Made by a program: the position numbers and the translations under genes. From Bdellovibrionales bacterium (GTDB lineage Bacteria > Pseudomonadota > Alphaproteobacteria > UBA9219): 64,000 nt of DNA. The stretch covers positions 1-64,000 of the forward strand of contig JBAZRW010000007.1 in assembly GCA_041662785.1 (NCBI GenBank), read 5' to 3'. The notes under the pieces are model-generated. The model was not told the DNA's origin and made no database searches. It worked only from the letters and a program-made list of their open reading frames with translations. This document shows positions 33,018-40,431 of this stretch, one piece after another. The first letter of the stretch is position 1. Each line of letters begins with the position of its first letter.

Positions 33018-33668
33018 TTATGGTTTGTTAGCAATAAAATCATCCCCGCTTATCTGCAAAATCTCCCGCGTCACTTCATCACGAACGACAAACTTTCCTG
33101 TTCTATGGTTCTGGTATCTTATAGCAAGATTCTCAGGATGAACCTTGTTAGGTGAAGGATACTTCTTTCCAAGCTTAATTGTCTGCGTAATTTCATCTGG
33201 TGTCCAGTTTCGTTTTTCCATTTGGTTAGCCCAACGCTTAGGGGTTTTAAATTGACCAAGGGTCCAATCTGCGCCCCTCCTGTTGACCGCAATAAAAGCT
33301 CTTACCGCACCAAGGATTCGAGGAACCCTTAAAAACGGCAGCAATAAAACTTCTGGATACACCGGCTTTAACGGCGGATCGTCAATGTCCGATCCATCCA
33401 GAAAGGGGCTAGCATGACCGCCGCCAACCCCTCCGCCGCCGCTTCCGCCCCCCGCATCAACCCACTGCCCGCCATTGGGTTGCCCCGATGGGGCGCGGGG
33501 TTGATCGGGACGATACTTTGCGGCCTCCTCGCCCAGTGCCTTAAGCCGCGCCGCAACGCTAATGATTTGGATCAGCCTTGGCGGCACGCGGCCTTTACAC
33601 AAGTAACGATCAAAAGCCAAATGTTGCGCCTCGCTATGGATCGTTTTTATTTGTTGCCATGCGTCCAT
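33018..33668 (-). CDS. Polymorphic toxin with colicin E5-like anticodon-nuclease tip
   Basis: Predicted 216-residue protein in three parts. Residues 1-55 are a helical leader. Residues 52-84 contain KYRPDQPRAPSGQPNGGQWV and a Gly/Ser linker, a motif I associate with alphaproteobacterial phage-linked toxins. Residues about 144-216 match the colicin E5 RNase pattern: W-NQMEKRNWTPDEI, GKKYPSPN, IRYQNHRTGKFVVRDEVT, REILQISGDDF. Colicin E5 cuts tRNAs for Tyr, His, Asn and Asp between anticodon positions 34 and 35. The ATG at 33668 begins 4 bases after the portal stop. The likely role is a cargo toxin of the particle or an addiction module; not tested. Confidence 0.68.
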   Translation of the reverse strand: MDAWQQIKTIHSEAQHLAFDRYLCKGRVPPRLIQIISVAARLKALGEEAAKYRPDQPRAPSGQPNGGQWVDAGGGSGGGGVGGGHASPFLDGSDIDDPPLKPVYPEVLLLPFLRVPRILGAVRAFIAVNRRGADWTLGQFKTPKRWANQMEKRNWTPDEITQTIKLGKKYPSPNKVHPENLAIRYQNHRTGKFVVRDEVTREILQISGDDFIANKP

Positions 33669-33672
33669 CTTC

Positions 33673-34854
33673 CTACCCTTCCATCGGCTCATAGCCCAGC
33701 GCGGCGCGTTTTTCGTCGATGGTCAGGAAGTCCACCTTTTGCAGTTTGTCCCACAAAACGTCGCGGCGGACGGTAAGCGCGCTGATCTCATCGCGATCAA
33801 AGTCCAAAGACAAATCCTTACCGAACATCGGCACAAGCCAATGATCGAAGGCTGCAATAAGCCTTGACAGAAGCGGCAGCACCGTCTCCTCATAAAACGC
33901 TAGCCTCGCCTCGGCCATGTTCGCATAAGTCTGCGAGCCTTCGATGCCGATAAGCTGCGAAGGGACGCCAAACGCCAGCGCAATATCCCGCGCCGCCGCG
34001 TCGCGCCCCGCCAGCCAATCCATATCCTTGGGCGAAAGGCTCATCTCACGCCAATCAAGGCCGCCTTCCAAAATCAAAGGCCGCCCCGCGCCGCGCCGCC
34101 CTGCGAAATGCTGATCCATCTCATCACGCAGGCGCGAAAGCTGATCATCCGACAAACTGGCCGGCCCTTCCTTAGGCGCAAAAACCAAAGCGCCCGAAGG
34201 CCGCGCCCCTTGATTCAAAAGCGATTGGTTCCACGCGCTGGCCGCGTTATGTTGATCGACGGGCAACATCGCGGCCTCTAGCGGCGCCATGCCATACCAA
34301 TCATCTAGCGGATGAAAATGCTTTAGATGCAAAATGCCGCACTCGCCCGTAATCGGGTCAGCCATCCACCGCGCCGTGCGACCATCTACCGTGTATTCAT
34401 AACCCGCAGGCAAGCCGCTCGCACTGGGGATCACCTTCATACGGTCGGGCCGCAAAATGTAAAGCTCTGTCGGCGCTTTTTCATCGTCAGGCCGCACCGC
34501 CTCGATATACGCATTGCCGGATGTTTCCAGATTGATGACAAGGCTTTCCAAAAACGACACGCCGTCTTGCACCGGATTGGGATGATCAAGCAGCGCAAGC
34601 AAAGGATGATCGGCCAACTCCTCATCCGCCGCGTTGTAAAGAAGCCACGGCACGTTCGCGGTGGCGCTGGCGATCATCGTGGCGCAGCGATAAGCAACGA
34701 CGTTGCGGCGAAAGCCTTCCTCCACCAGCGCGTCATAACGGCGCGGCGTCCATTTGGGCTTGCCGATATGGCTAAACGCCACCAGCGGGCCAGCGGCACT
34801 CATCTTCGTATTCTTAGGACGCACGAAAGGCGTCACGAGATCGCGTAATCTCAT
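33673..34854 (-). CDS. HK97-family phage portal protein (GTA gp3-like)
   Basis: Predicted 393-residue portal subunit, forming the 12-mer ring through which DNA enters the capsid. Typical segments are VAYRCATMIASATANVPWLL, LALLDHPNPVQDG, ETSGNAYIEAVR, GILHLKHFHPLDDWYGMAPLEAAM and AFGVPSQLIGIEGSQTYANM. Length is normal for the family. The stop codon and its surroundings contain the ribosome site of the toxin gene (ggaagggtaggaag), so toxin translation is tied to portal expression. Confidence 0.95.
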   Translation of the reverse strand: MRLRDLVTPFVRPKNTKMSAAGPLVAFSHIGKPKWTPRRYDALVEEGFRRNVVAYRCATMIASATANVPWLLYNAADEELADHPLLALLDHPNPVQDGVSFLESLVINLETSGNAYIEAVRPDDEKAPTELYILRPDRMKVIPSASGLPAGYEYTVDGRTARWMADPITGECGILHLKHFHPLDDWYGMAPLEAAMLPVDQHNAASAWNQSLLNQGARPSGALVFAPKEGPASLSDDQLSRLRDEMDQHFAGRRGAGRPLILEGGLDWREMSLSPKDMDWLAGRDAAARDIALAFGVPSQLIGIEGSQTYANMAEARLAFYEETVLPLLSRLIAAFDHWLVPMFGKDLSLDFDRDEISALTVRRDVLWDKLQKVDFLTIDEKRAALGYEPMEG

Positions 34855-34879
34855 GCTTGGTTACTCCTTTGTTGGTTGT

Positions 34880-35240
34880 TAAAAAAAGAGTTCAGAGTTC
34901 AGGGGTCAGAGTTTAGAGTTTAGAGTTTAGAGTTCAGAGTTCAGGGGTCAGGAAAAGCGTGTTGCCTTCCCCCTTGCGGGGAAGGAAGAAAAATCTTGGC
35001 GTTACGGAAGTAACGCCTTAGATTTTTCAGGAAGGGGGTTACGCTTTCTCGCTCTTTTTTTTGTAACCCCTTACCTGCAAAAACTAAGGGATTGCCTACG
35101 GCAAACCCAAGTTTTTGCTTCCTCTCTCCGGCTACGCCAAAGGCTTCGCCGGACGCAAGACCCTGACCTTGGCGAAGCTGCGTAAGCAGCGTAGACAGGC
35201 CGCAAGTGGAGAGGCATCTTCCCCGAACTCTGAACTCTGA
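34880..35240. repeat. Composite repeat region between large terminase and portal genes
   Basis: Fills 388 bases without a gene. The left arm has about ten 7-bp units of the gagttca/gagttta type. Then come nested palindromes: ccttcccc..ggggaagg; aaaatcttggcgttac with gtaacgccttagatttt; gcaaaaactaaggga with cccaagtttttgc; ccggctacgcc with ggcttcgccgg. The right arm has ctgaact units. The short frame through it has no coding features. Confidence 0.8.
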
Positions 35241-35242
35241 CC

Positions 35243-36568
35243 CTACAATTCCCTAATCCTCGGCTCTCCACGCCTCACAGGCTCACTCAATTCTGTAACG
35301 GCCCAAACCATCGCGTCCACGCGGTCGGGCGATTTTTTTGCCACACCCTCCGGCGTGAAGCGCGTCATCTGATCCTCTAATTGAGGAAAAGAGCCAACGT
35401 GGCAAACACGCTCCTGCTCATACAGCGCGGCGACGGGCAAGGCACGGTCAACCTTGCCGCGTATGGCCCGCACTGGCTTAAAGAAAATAGACGGCATAAT
35501 CTGGCGTAGCAGACGCTCCACCAGCTCGCCGCCCGCATTGGTTTCAGCGACAATCATTTGGGCTTTCTCCTTCTCATACAGTTGAATAACGCGCCGCGCC
35601 CAAGCCTCGGGCGATTTGCGGCACGACCAGTCGGCCAAAATATAAATCCGACCATCCTCGCCAAGGCCAGCGGCGATGATGCCCGTTTCGTCGCTGCTCG
35701 CCCTGCTGCTCATGGCAGGATCGACCGCGACAATCACGCGAACCAACGGAGGGCGATCCCGCACGCGGGTGGCGTCGATGGCATCGCGTAGCCATAGCGC
35801 GCCTTCCGTATCCTCTAAAATCTCGGCGTTCAATTCTTGGCGACCCAGACGCGTGCCTTCAAATTGCTTCTTCAGTTGCGTCAACATCACGGCGGGCAGA
35901 TTGTCCGCATTGTCGAATGTCGTGCCGCGCGTTAGCCTAACGTCCTGCCCTTCTCTTGCGATCAGCTCGCGGAGCGCCTTGGTATTGCGCGGCGTCGTGG
36001 TGACGATCACGCGTGGATCGCGGCCAAGGCGCAAGCCGAACCACATCTGATCCAGCGCGGCGGCGCTGGGCCACGCGCCCAGCTCATCGCACCACACGCG
36101 GTGATGTTGAGGCCCACGCAGCCGCTCTGGCTGGTCGGCGGAATACAGCTTGATCCGGCTACCATTGAACAAAACCAAATCGCCGGTTGAGCGATGCCAC
36201 GCGGCCACGCAAGCGGGTGGCAGGGCGCGTAGCAAGCCACTTTCGCCCTCCACGCACACATCCCGCGCATCGGCAAAGGTCGGCGCGATCACGCCGATGC
36301 GGCTGCCCGCGTTCCACAGCGCAAACGCCGCAATGTCCTCCGCCCCCGTACGAGTCTTTCCCCAACCACGTCCCGCCAGAACCAACCATAAGCGCCACTT
36401 CCCGCGAGGCGTCAGCTGATCGCGCCGCGCCTCTTTAAGCCACCTTGCCCGCGCGACGAACGCGGCCAGATTTGGCGGCGGCAAGAGAGACAAGAAGGGC
36501 GCACGCTTCGTCGATGGCGGCAGCGCGTTCTTCTTCCTCGTGGCGACTAGCTTCATCGTTGTTACCAT
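35243..36568 (-). CDS. Terminase large subunit (GTA gp2-like)
   Basis: Predicted 441-residue DNA-packaging motor. The ATPase domain has Walker A LAGRGWGKTRTGAED (about residue 65) and Walker B VWCDELGAWP (about 160); the nuclease domain has VAVDPAMSSRASSDETGIIA and IVAETNAGG and the late acidic site KKSPDRVDAMVWA. The start region overlaps the upstream putative small terminase by about 134 bases; Met codons at residues 1 and 5 are both possible. The order matches the Rhodobacter GTA. Confidence 0.95.
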   Translation of the reverse strand: MVTTMKLVATRKKNALPPSTKRAPFLSLLPPPNLAAFVARARWLKEARRDQLTPRGKWRLWLVLAGRGWGKTRTGAEDIAAFALWNAGSRIGVIAPTFADARDVCVEGESGLLRALPPACVAAWHRSTGDLVLFNGSRIKLYSADQPERLRGPQHHRVWCDELGAWPSAAALDQMWFGLRLGRDPRVIVTTTPRNTKALRELIAREGQDVRLTRGTTFDNADNLPAVMLTQLKKQFEGTRLGRQELNAEILEDTEGALWLRDAIDATRVRDRPPLVRVIVAVDPAMSSRASSDETGIIAAGLGEDGRIYILADWSCRKSPEAWARRVIQLYEKEKAQMIVAETNAGGELVERLLRQIMPSIFFKPVRAIRGKVDRALPVAALYEQERVCHVGSFPQLEDQMTRFTPEGVAKKSPDRVDAMVWAVTELSEPVRRGEPRIREL

Positions 36569-36944
36569 CCTTTCTGTCCATTTGTTCCATCAGCGCCTTG
36601 GCCGCCGCAATGCGAACAGAGCCGCTTTCGTTTTCGTCCAAGAGCGTCATCAAAACCTCACGCACCTGCTTTTTAATCCGCGCCGCACTACGCGGGACGG
36701 AGGGCTTAGGTTTTTTCTTTTCTTTGGATTCCGTTTTTTTCTTTTGTTTTGGTTTTGCACTTGCTTTGGGTTTTAGGTTTGTTTCTCTTTTTGGTTTTGC
36801 TTTTGGCTTTGGTTTTGCCCTTATCCCGACCTCACCCCCACCTCCGTCATTCCGCGCGTAGGCCTTGGCATCAGCCAAGGCCGAAGATGCGGAATCCGAT
36901 TTTAGTTTTGTTTCTCTTTTTGGTTTTGCTTTTGGCTTTTGCAT
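36435..36944 (-). CDS. Putative small terminase (GTA gp1-like) with low-complexity N-terminus
   Basis: Predicted 169-residue protein. The C-terminal part (about 88-165) is helical with SGSVRIAAAKALMEQMD and looks like the small terminase of GTA clusters by position and by this short Ala-rich repeat. The N-terminal half is Lys/Pro-rich, with a duplicated KPKAKPKRET segment at residues about 3-13 and 46-56. Between the two copies lies a palindromic repeat element translated as DSASSALADAKAYARNDGGG. A start at a downstream in-frame codon cannot be excluded. Confidence 0.55.
   Translation of the reverse strand: MQKPKAKPKRETKLKSDSASSALADAKAYARNDGGGGEVGIRAKPKPKAKPKRETNLKPKASAKPKQKKKTESKEKKKPKPSVPRSAARIKKQVREVLMTLLDENESGSVRIAAAKALMEQMDRKDGNNDEASRHEEEERAAAIDEACALLVSLAAAKSGRVRRAGKVA
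36771..36944. repeat. 45-bp direct duplication flanking a palindromic element inside the gp1-like gene
   Basis: ttttaggtttgtttctcttt at 36771 and ttttagttttgtttctcttt at 36900 begin two near-identical 45-base tracts (both continuing with ttggttttgcttttggct). Between them, at 36846-36900, is an element with ccgtcattccgcg and cggaatcc ends and a ccttggcatcagccaagg hairpin. It keeps the reading frame open. Confidence 0.7.
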
Positions 36945-37011
36945 AATCTCTCCCCTTTACTATTCTCTCCCGCGTTATTCCCTTCCCATCGTCATTCCAG
37001 CCCCTCCCCCT

Positions 37012-37133
37012 CCGTCATCCCCGCGAAAGCGGGGATCCCGTTTGTTTTAAATGTCTATCCGTTATGACCATGGCGACTTGTTCTTCTTTGCAAAAAAAGA
37101 AAACTGGATCCCCGCTTTCGCGGGGATGACGCA
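37012..37133. repeat. Palindromic element pair upstream of the GTA-like cluster
   Basis: ccgtcatccccgcgaaagcg at the left and cgctttcgcggggatgacgc at the right are perfect inverted copies around a 65-base centre. It occupies part of the 520-base gene-free gap 36945-37467, which should also hold the cluster promoter on the minus strand. No obvious phage operator is seen. Confidence 0.85.
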
Positions 37134-37194
37134 ATGGGCGTAACGGAAAGCACGCCCCTCTTTCCGCCACCTTTCCTCCGCCCAACAAAAAAGG

Positions 37195-37260
37195 CCTCGC
37201 GTTGCCACGAAGCCCTTCTTTTCCCCGAATCCTAAATGCCGAATGCTGAATCCTAATTCC
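37195..37260. terminator. Hairpin plus heptad repeats upstream of the GTA-like cluster
   Basis: aaaaaaggcctcg..cgaagcccttctttt is terminator-like (one mismatch in the stem). It is followed at 37227-37260 by 7-bp units gaatcct, aaatgcc, gaatgct, gaatcct. It could stop minus-strand transcripts coming from further right, isolating the GTA-like cluster. Confidence 0.45.
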
Positions 37261-37467
37261 GGACACAGCTCCGCATGGCAATGTCAATATCACAAGCGAA
37301 TCCCTCATGTCAAGTGAAAAATCGAATTATTTTTAGATTTTTCTCATTTTTTCTGTTGCTGGTTAACTAAGTAAACTTTTTGTTAACAGAATCAACGAAA
37401 GAATGGTACTGTCTTAACGGTGTCCCCACCCGATCTTGGGCGGCGGCAAAGCTTTTTTGAGGGTTCT

Positions 37468-37701
37468 ATGGTCGATTCCATCGTAGGCAACGCAATGCGT
37501 TCGGTGCTTCAGTCGCAAAATCAGGCGCAAAGCGGGGGCATGGTTGCGCTTAAAAGCAGCGCGAAGGCCACGGACGCCATCATCGACCAACTTCAACAAA
37601 CCGTTGAGCAGGGCAAAGCCCTAATGAAGCAAACGGCGATGAGCAAGATCGCTCCCGCTTCCAACCTGCCACGCGGTAGCCTCGTCAACATCCTCGTCTA
37701 G
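37468..37701 (+). CDS. Small hypothetical protein
   Basis: Predicted 77-residue protein beginning MVDSIVGNAMRSVLQ and ending PRGSLVNILV. It is helical, rich in Gln and Ala, with IIDQLQQTVEQGKALMKQ. This resembles short putative motility proteins (YjfB type) only loosely, so I give no function. The upstream AT-rich region with GTTAAC half-sites at 37361 and 37382 may be its promoter. Its last 81 bases overlap the opposite-strand DUF6456-like gene. Confidence 0.5.
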   Translation: MVDSIVGNAMRSVLQSQNQAQSGGMVALKSSAKATDAIIDQLQQTVEQGKALMKQTAMSKIAPASNLPRGSLVNILV

Positions 37702-38208
37702 GCCGCTGAGGCCATAATGCAAAACCAGTTTCGCAAGGCCGACCTTAAGGAAGGCCTCATGCTCTGGCGCGGGCATCTCATCACAACAAGCCGCCCCAAC
37801 GACAACATCAATCAACGCGCCGCTTACTGATTTAACCGCAACGCGCCAGCGCTGGTACGCCTCCTCTTGCTTGTCCGAACGGTCACGAAACGCCGCCGTA
37901 ACAGAAAAACCCAAAGGCGCGGGGTTATAGCTGGCGACCAAATGAGCGCCCATCCCCGCCGCCAGAAAGTCGGCGCGAAGGCGCAGCGCGGCGTGACGCT
38001 GCAAAGACGTGATCACTTTTTTGATATGCAGCACGTCAAGGATGCTCTCCTCAACCGTGCGCGCGTGAACGCCGCCTTCTAAATTATGCTTGATCGGCTC
38101 CAGCATGCGGCCCGCATGTTGCCAGCGCTCTTGTGGACCAAGGTCGCCAGAGGTTGTGGGAATGTTAAAACGCAAATCGGAAGAAACGGGACGGCGGTAG
38201 TGAGCCAT
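37621..38208 (-). CDS. DUF6456-like protein
   Basis: Predicted 195-residue protein. The second half (about 75-175) with LRLRADFLAAGMGAHLV, RWRVAVKSVSGALIDVVVGA and KVGLAKLVLHYGL resembles DUF6456, an alphaproteobacterial domain usually attached to a helix-turn-helix. The N-terminal DNA-binding part is not evident here. A clean ribosome site (aaggaggcctc) precedes the ATG at 38208. The 3' end overlaps the opposing small gene. Confidence 0.6.
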   Translation of the reverse strand: MAHYRRPVSSDLRFNIPTTSGDLGPQERWQHAGRMLEPIKHNLEGGVHARTVEESILDVLHIKKVITSLQRHAALRLRADFLAAGMGAHLVASYNPAPLGFSVTAAFRDRSDKQEEAYQRWRVAVKSVSGALIDVVVGAACCDEMPAPEHEAFLKVGLAKLVLHYGLSGLDEDVDEATAWQVGSGSDLAHRRLLH

Positions 38209-38307
38209 GAGGCCTCCTTCTCAAAAAGAATGAAAAAACACAATGGACGGCACAATAATGGGACTATTCCCGTTTGTCCAGAGATTTTTCCGCTGCACTG
38301 CAGCATA

Positions 38308-38350
38308 AAAAACGCCTGAAGAGGGCTCTCCCCTCCTCAGGCGGTTTTTA
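38308..38350. terminator. Strong bidirectional terminator
   Basis: Stem cgcctgaagaggg with ccctcctcaggcg, A-run before and T-run after. It separates the DUF6456-like gene from the convergent-side hypothetical gene at 38362. Confidence 0.85.
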
Positions 38351-38361
38351 AAACGCAGTCC

Positions 38362-38745
38362 TTATTGATCAAGGATAGGGGACGGCTCCTGTATCTTTTT
38401 CTTTTTTTGCTCGGGGCGAAGGAAGGCCGGCTCAGGCGCTTCTGGGGAATGGGGCTTGGCCTGCGTAAAATGAAAAGCGCTGCCCGTCCACCCTGCCAGA
38501 AAAGAAACCCCATGTGCGACGCCAGACAAGCCCCTAATCAAAAGCGTATCGACAAAGGCTGTTGACGCTTGCAAGACATTGTTCGAGGTGCGCCCCAAAT
38601 CGCAGCCTGCCGGATGGGTTTGACAAATCTCGCGATAGGCTTCCTGAAAAGGAGGAGCCTTGTTGATTTCTTTCACGCCCCACGCCACCGCGTTAAGAAG
38701 GGCAACACCAACAATTGTTTTTCCGATAAAGGTAGAAACTCTCAT
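38362..38745 (-). CDS. Hypothetical membrane or exported protein
   Basis: Predicted 127-residue protein. The N-terminus has a hydrophobic segment (about 8-23, IVGVALLNAVAWGV), and a second weakly hydrophobic stretch lies at about 65-90 (GLSGVAHGVSFLAGWTGSAF). Two cysteines (CQTHPAGC) about residue 40 could form a disulfide in the periplasm. The C-terminal 40 residues are Pro, Glu and Lys-rich and disordered. No family recognised. It ends at the strong terminator. Confidence 0.6.
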   Translation of the reverse strand: MRVSTFIGKTIVGVALLNAVAWGVKEINKAPPFQEAYREICQTHPAGCDLGRTSNNVLQASTAFVDTLLIRGLSGVAHGVSFLAGWTGSAFHFTQAKPHSPEAPEPAFLRPEQKKKKIQEPSPILDQ

Positions 38746-38833
38746 GCTAATAATCCTTATGGTTTATAAAAAACGCAGCCATTTATAGCACAGGATTTTT
38801 GAAACCAAATCGACAAAACAAGGTTAATGCACA

Positions 38834-38873
38834 AGAAAACGCCGAAAAGAGTCCCCTCTTTCCGGCGTTTTCT
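38834..38873. terminator. Terminator after scoB
   Basis: agaaaacgccg pairs with cggcgttttct around gaaaagagtcccctctttc; T-run on both sides. It lies just downstream of the CoA-transferase operon on the minus strand. Confidence 0.85.
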
Positions 38874-38895
38874 TAAGTCCAGCATGACCAGAAAC

Positions 38896-39537
38896 TTACA
38901 TCGGGACAACCTTAAAATCCGCCTCGGTGCGCGCACGCACCTCGTCCAGCGTAACGTCCGAGGCTATCGCGGTGAGGATAAGCCCTTCGTCACGTGTGCA
39001 CTCAAACTCGCAGATGTCCGTGACAATATGCCGCACCATGCCAGAGCCCGTAAGCGGCAGCGTGCATTGCTTGCGCACCTTTGGCTCACCGTCTTTTGAA
39101 TTATGCTCCATACACACGATCACGCGGCGCACGCCCGACACCAGATCCATCGCGCCGCCCATGCCCTTGACAATCTTTCCGGGAACCATCCAGTTCGCAA
39201 TGTCGCCTTTTTCCGAAACTTCCATCGCGCCCAAAATGGCCAGATCAACATGGCCGCCACGGATCATCGCAAAAGACTCCGCACTATCAAAATACGAGCC
39301 ATAGGGGAGCAGCGTGACCGTCTGCTTGCTGGCATTGACCAGATCGCCATCAAGTTCGGCTTCGGTCGGAAACGGCCCCGTCCCCAACATACCGTTTTCG
39401 CTTTCCAAAACGACATGCATCCCTTCGGGAATATAATTGGAAACCAAAGTCGGGATACCAATGCCCAGATTGACATAGAATCCGTCTTTTAATTCTTTGG
39501 CCGCTTGCTGCGCCATTTGTTCACGAGTCCAAGCCAT
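38896..39537 (-). CDS. scoB: 3-oxoacid CoA-transferase subunit B
   Basis: Small catalytic subunit of succinyl-CoA:3-ketoacid CoA-transferase, which moves CoA from succinyl-CoA to acetoacetate and allows use of ketone bodies or release of stored acetoacetate. 213 residues. The active-site Glu is in ESENGMLGTGPFP (about residue 45); GGHVDLAILGAMEVS and KGMGGAMDLV follow. It starts 17 bases after scoA and shares its transcript. Confidence 0.95.
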   Translation of the reverse strand: MAWTREQMAQQAAKELKDGFYVNLGIGIPTLVSNYIPEGMHVVLESENGMLGTGPFPTEAELDGDLVNASKQTVTLLPYGSYFDSAESFAMIRGGHVDLAILGAMEVSEKGDIANWMVPGKIVKGMGGAMDLVSGVRRVIVCMEHNSKDGEPKVRKQCTLPLTGSGMVRHIVTDICEFECTRDEGLILTAIASDVTLDEVRARTEADFKVVPM

Positions 39538-39554
39538 AGGTTTTCTCCTTTGAA

Positions 39555-40253
39555 TTAGGCGCTGCGCGTGGTGCGGCGTTCAATGCGGTTTTCAAAAGCC
39601 TTGCCTTTGAAAAGGCGTTGCACATAAATGCCGGGGGTGTGGATCGCGTTCGGATCCAGTTGGCCCGTCGGGATCATTTCCTCAATCTCTGCCACCGTCA
39701 TCTTGCTACACACAGCGGCTTGAGGATTACTGTTGCGCGCGGTCATGCGATAGACAAGGTTGCCTTCCTCATCGCCCTTCCACGCCTTGATAATCGAAAG
39801 ATCGGTCGTGATGCCCGTTTCCAAAACATAGCGGCGGCCATTAAACTCGCGGATTTCCTTGCCCTCGCTTACCACCGTATCGACGCCGACCCGCGTATAG
39901 AAACCGGCGATGCCCGCCCCACCTGCACGCATGCGCTCCACCAACGTGCCTTGGGGGTTAAACTCAACCTCCAACTTGCCCGTGATATAAAGCTGCGCAA
40001 AATTGTTGTTCTCGCCAAGATAGGAACCGATGACCTTCTTGACCTGCCCGTTATCAAGCAGCTGCCCAATGCCATAGCCATCAACATGTGCGGTGATGCT
40101 AACGATGGTCAGGCCTTTAACACCGGACTCGGCAATGACACGCAGGCAATGCTCAGGAATGCCGCAAAGGCCAAAGCCGCCGACGGCAATTGACATGCCA
40201 TCGCGCAGAATATCGCGCAAAGCCGCCCCTTCATCCTGATAAACCTTGCCCAT
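39555..40253 (-). CDS. scoA: 3-oxoacid CoA-transferase subunit A
   Basis: Partner of ScoB. The 232-residue protein has GGFGLCGIPEHCLRVI near the N-terminus, SYLGENNNFAQLY, and the CoA-binding GGAGIAGFYTRVGVDT; the end has GIYVQRLFKG. First gene of the operon; the ribosome site ggaggcactga is clear. Confidence 0.95.
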   Translation of the reverse strand: MGKVYQDEGAALRDILRDGMSIAVGGFGLCGIPEHCLRVIAESGVKGLTIVSITAHVDGYGIGQLLDNGQVKKVIGSYLGENNNFAQLYITGKLEVEFNPQGTLVERMRAGGAGIAGFYTRVGVDTVVSEGKEIREFNGRRYVLETGITTDLSIIKAWKGDEEGNLVYRMTARNSNPQAAVCSKMTVAEIEEMIPTGQLDPNAIHTPGIYVQRLFKGKAFENRIERRTTRSA

Positions 40254-40310
40254 TTCAGTGCCTCCTTGAGGAAATTAGAACAGAGCCATCTTACGGCAAG
40301 GGCATGAAGA

Positions 40311-40345
40311 TATGGTTTATGGTTTATGAATAAAGGGTTTATGAA
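40311..40345. repeat. Short 7-bp-period repeat upstream of scoA
   Basis: tatggtt tatggtt tatgaataaagggtt tatgaa: 7-bp units of a third sequence type, outside the GTA-like region. Too short to judge structure. Confidence 0.5.
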
Positions 40346-40431
40346 TTTACGCCGTGATTAAAAGAGGTTTTCCCCTTGTCTTTTATGGAGAATAAGGAGA
40401 GCATGCCGGCGTTTCTAGCGCAGGAGCCCCC

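Noticed and set aside
35071..35271. 66-codon minus-strand frame in the terminase-portal gap
   Set aside because: Lies wholly in nested palindromes and heptads; residues reflect repeat translation.
19457..37260. Complete inducible prophage
   Set aside because: No integrase, repressor, replication genes or flanking att sites are visible, and the tail tube and tape measure genes are missing; gene order fits a GTA-like or remnant cluster.
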